This document shows, one piece after another, positions 6,685-6,856 of a stretch of DNA of 6,856 bases. This stretch comes from Rhodospirillaceae bacterium (GTDB lineage Bacteria > Pseudomonadota > Alphaproteobacteria > Rhodospirillales > Magnetovibrionaceae), in assembly GCA_002401565.1 (NCBI GenBank), contig NVTL01000057.1:11512-18367 (forward strand). The letters run 5' to 3'. The notes below the pieces were generated by a model. The model made no database searches and was not told where the DNA came from. It saw nothing but the letters and a program-made list of their open reading frames with translations. Position numbers and translations under genes: made by a program. Position 1 is the stretch's first letter, and each line of letters opens with the position of its first letter.

Positions 6685-6728
6685 TAAGGCGCCTGCCCTT
6701 TTCCCAGAAGGAAAGAACAGACGCCTTA
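6685..6728 (-). other. Long stem-loop downstream of pal
   Basis: TAAGGCGTCTG (6728-6718) and CAGGCGCCTTA (6695-6685) pair over 11 bp in minus-strand RNA with one G-U pair. The 22-base interior can form a smaller TTTCC/GGAAA stem. On the opposite strand the G-U pair becomes an A-C mismatch, which favours a role in the pal-cpoB transcript. No U-run follows, so it is more likely an RNA stabiliser, processing site or partial attenuator than a classic intrinsic terminator. Confidence 0.6.
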
Positions 6729-6737
6729 AAAGCACAT

Positions 6738-6753
6738 TCAGAGAAAACTCTGA
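6738..6753 (-). other. Small hairpin just after the pal stop codon
   Basis: TCAGAG and CTCTGA form a perfect 6-bp stem with a TTTT loop, starting four bases after the pal stop on the minus strand. No U-run follows directly. It may help protect the pal 3' end or add to the larger stem-loop next to it. A 6-bp stem can occur by chance. Confidence 0.35.
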
Positions 6754-6757
6754 TGAA

Positions 6758-6856
6758 TTAGCGAGCAACCGTTACAGCGCGACGGTTATCAGCCCAAGCT
6801 GCTTCGTTAGATGCAGCATTTTCTGGACGTTCTTTACCATAAGAAATGGTGCTGAT
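6758..6856 (-). CDS. pal: Peptidoglycan-associated lipoprotein Pal, C-terminal fragment (cut by window edge)
   Basis: The last 32 codons are visible, with the window edge on a codon boundary. They read ISTISYGKERPE, then SNEAAWADNRRAVTVAR and stop. This is the end of the OmpA-like peptidoglycan-binding domain of Pal, in which SYGKERP and the NRRA motif are strongly conserved. Pal is an outer-membrane lipoprotein that binds peptidoglycan and TolB during envelope constriction. The lipobox and signal peptide lie outside the window. The following gene is cpoB, as in the standard tol-pal order, 183 bp away. That gap is larger than expected for tightly coupled genes and holds two stem-loops. Confidence 0.95.
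   Translation of the reverse strand: MSTISYGKERPENAASNEAAWADNRRAVTVAR

Noticed and set aside
6571..6768. 65-codon minus-strand open frame from a TTG inside pal to a TGA overlapping the cpoB start (ATGA)
   Set aside because: The start is an unsupported TTG within the pal coding end, the frame runs through the stem-loop and tandem repeat, and there is no ribosome-binding site or recognisable motif. A 34-codon version from an internal ATG ends with the same ATGA overlap, so a coupling leader peptide is not fully excluded.
1..6856. Mobile element, CRISPR array, tRNA, prophage or defence system
   Set aside because: I found no transposase, integrase, terminal inverted repeats, spaced repeats, tRNA-like cloverleaf or defence-protein motif. 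All genes except the HPP and glycosylase-like pair are standard housekeeping genes.

Overview
The window is a chromosomal housekeeping block from an alphaproteobacterium with roughly balanced GC. The evidence is gene order on the minus strand: pal (C-terminal end only), cpoB/ybgF, tilS, ftsH, folP, glmM (N-terminal end only). This is the Tol-Pal tail joined to the ftsH-folP-glmM cluster, an arrangement typical of Alphaproteobacteria, and the GlmM and Pal fragments have the sequence style of that class. A Rhodospirillales-like lineage is plausible, but the sequence alone does not fix genus or order.

Layout. 1-146 (-): start of glmM, cut by the window edge. 147-289: divergent intergenic region with a 10-bp tandem repeat. 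290-820 (+): HPP-family membrane protein. 836-1495 (+): divergent member of the Tag (3-methyladenine DNA glycosylase I) family, 15 bp behind the HPP gene and probably in the same operon. 1475-2299 (-): folP, overlapping the glycosylase-like gene tail-to-tail by 21 bp. 2314-2344: intrinsic terminator with a GCAA tetraloop just before folP. 2363-4312 (-): ftsH, best read from a TTG start. 4313-4422: ftsH control region with a heat-shock-type promoter candidate and an overlapping dyad. 4423-5433 (-): tilS. 5438-6574 (-): cpoB, 4 bp from tilS. 6575-6757: intergenic region with two stem-loops and an 11-bp tandem repeat. 6758-6856 (-): end of pal.

How the genes fit together. pal and cpoB serve the Tol-Pal envelope constriction machinery. 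tilS makes the lysidine needed to read AUA codons. ftsH is the membrane AAA+ protease. folP makes dihydropteroate for folate, and glmM makes glucosamine-1-phosphate for peptidoglycan and LPS. The two plus-strand genes sit between folP and glmM, which are neighbours in the canonical cluster. They look like an insertion of an accessory two-gene unit that leaves glmM needing its own promoter.

I see no mobile element, CRISPR array, tRNA, rRNA or phage gene. No clearly new system is present. The most interesting points are the glycosylase-like protein that lacks the Tag zinc and catalytic residues, the interrupted folP-glmM junction, and the regulatory structures around ftsH and downstream of pal.
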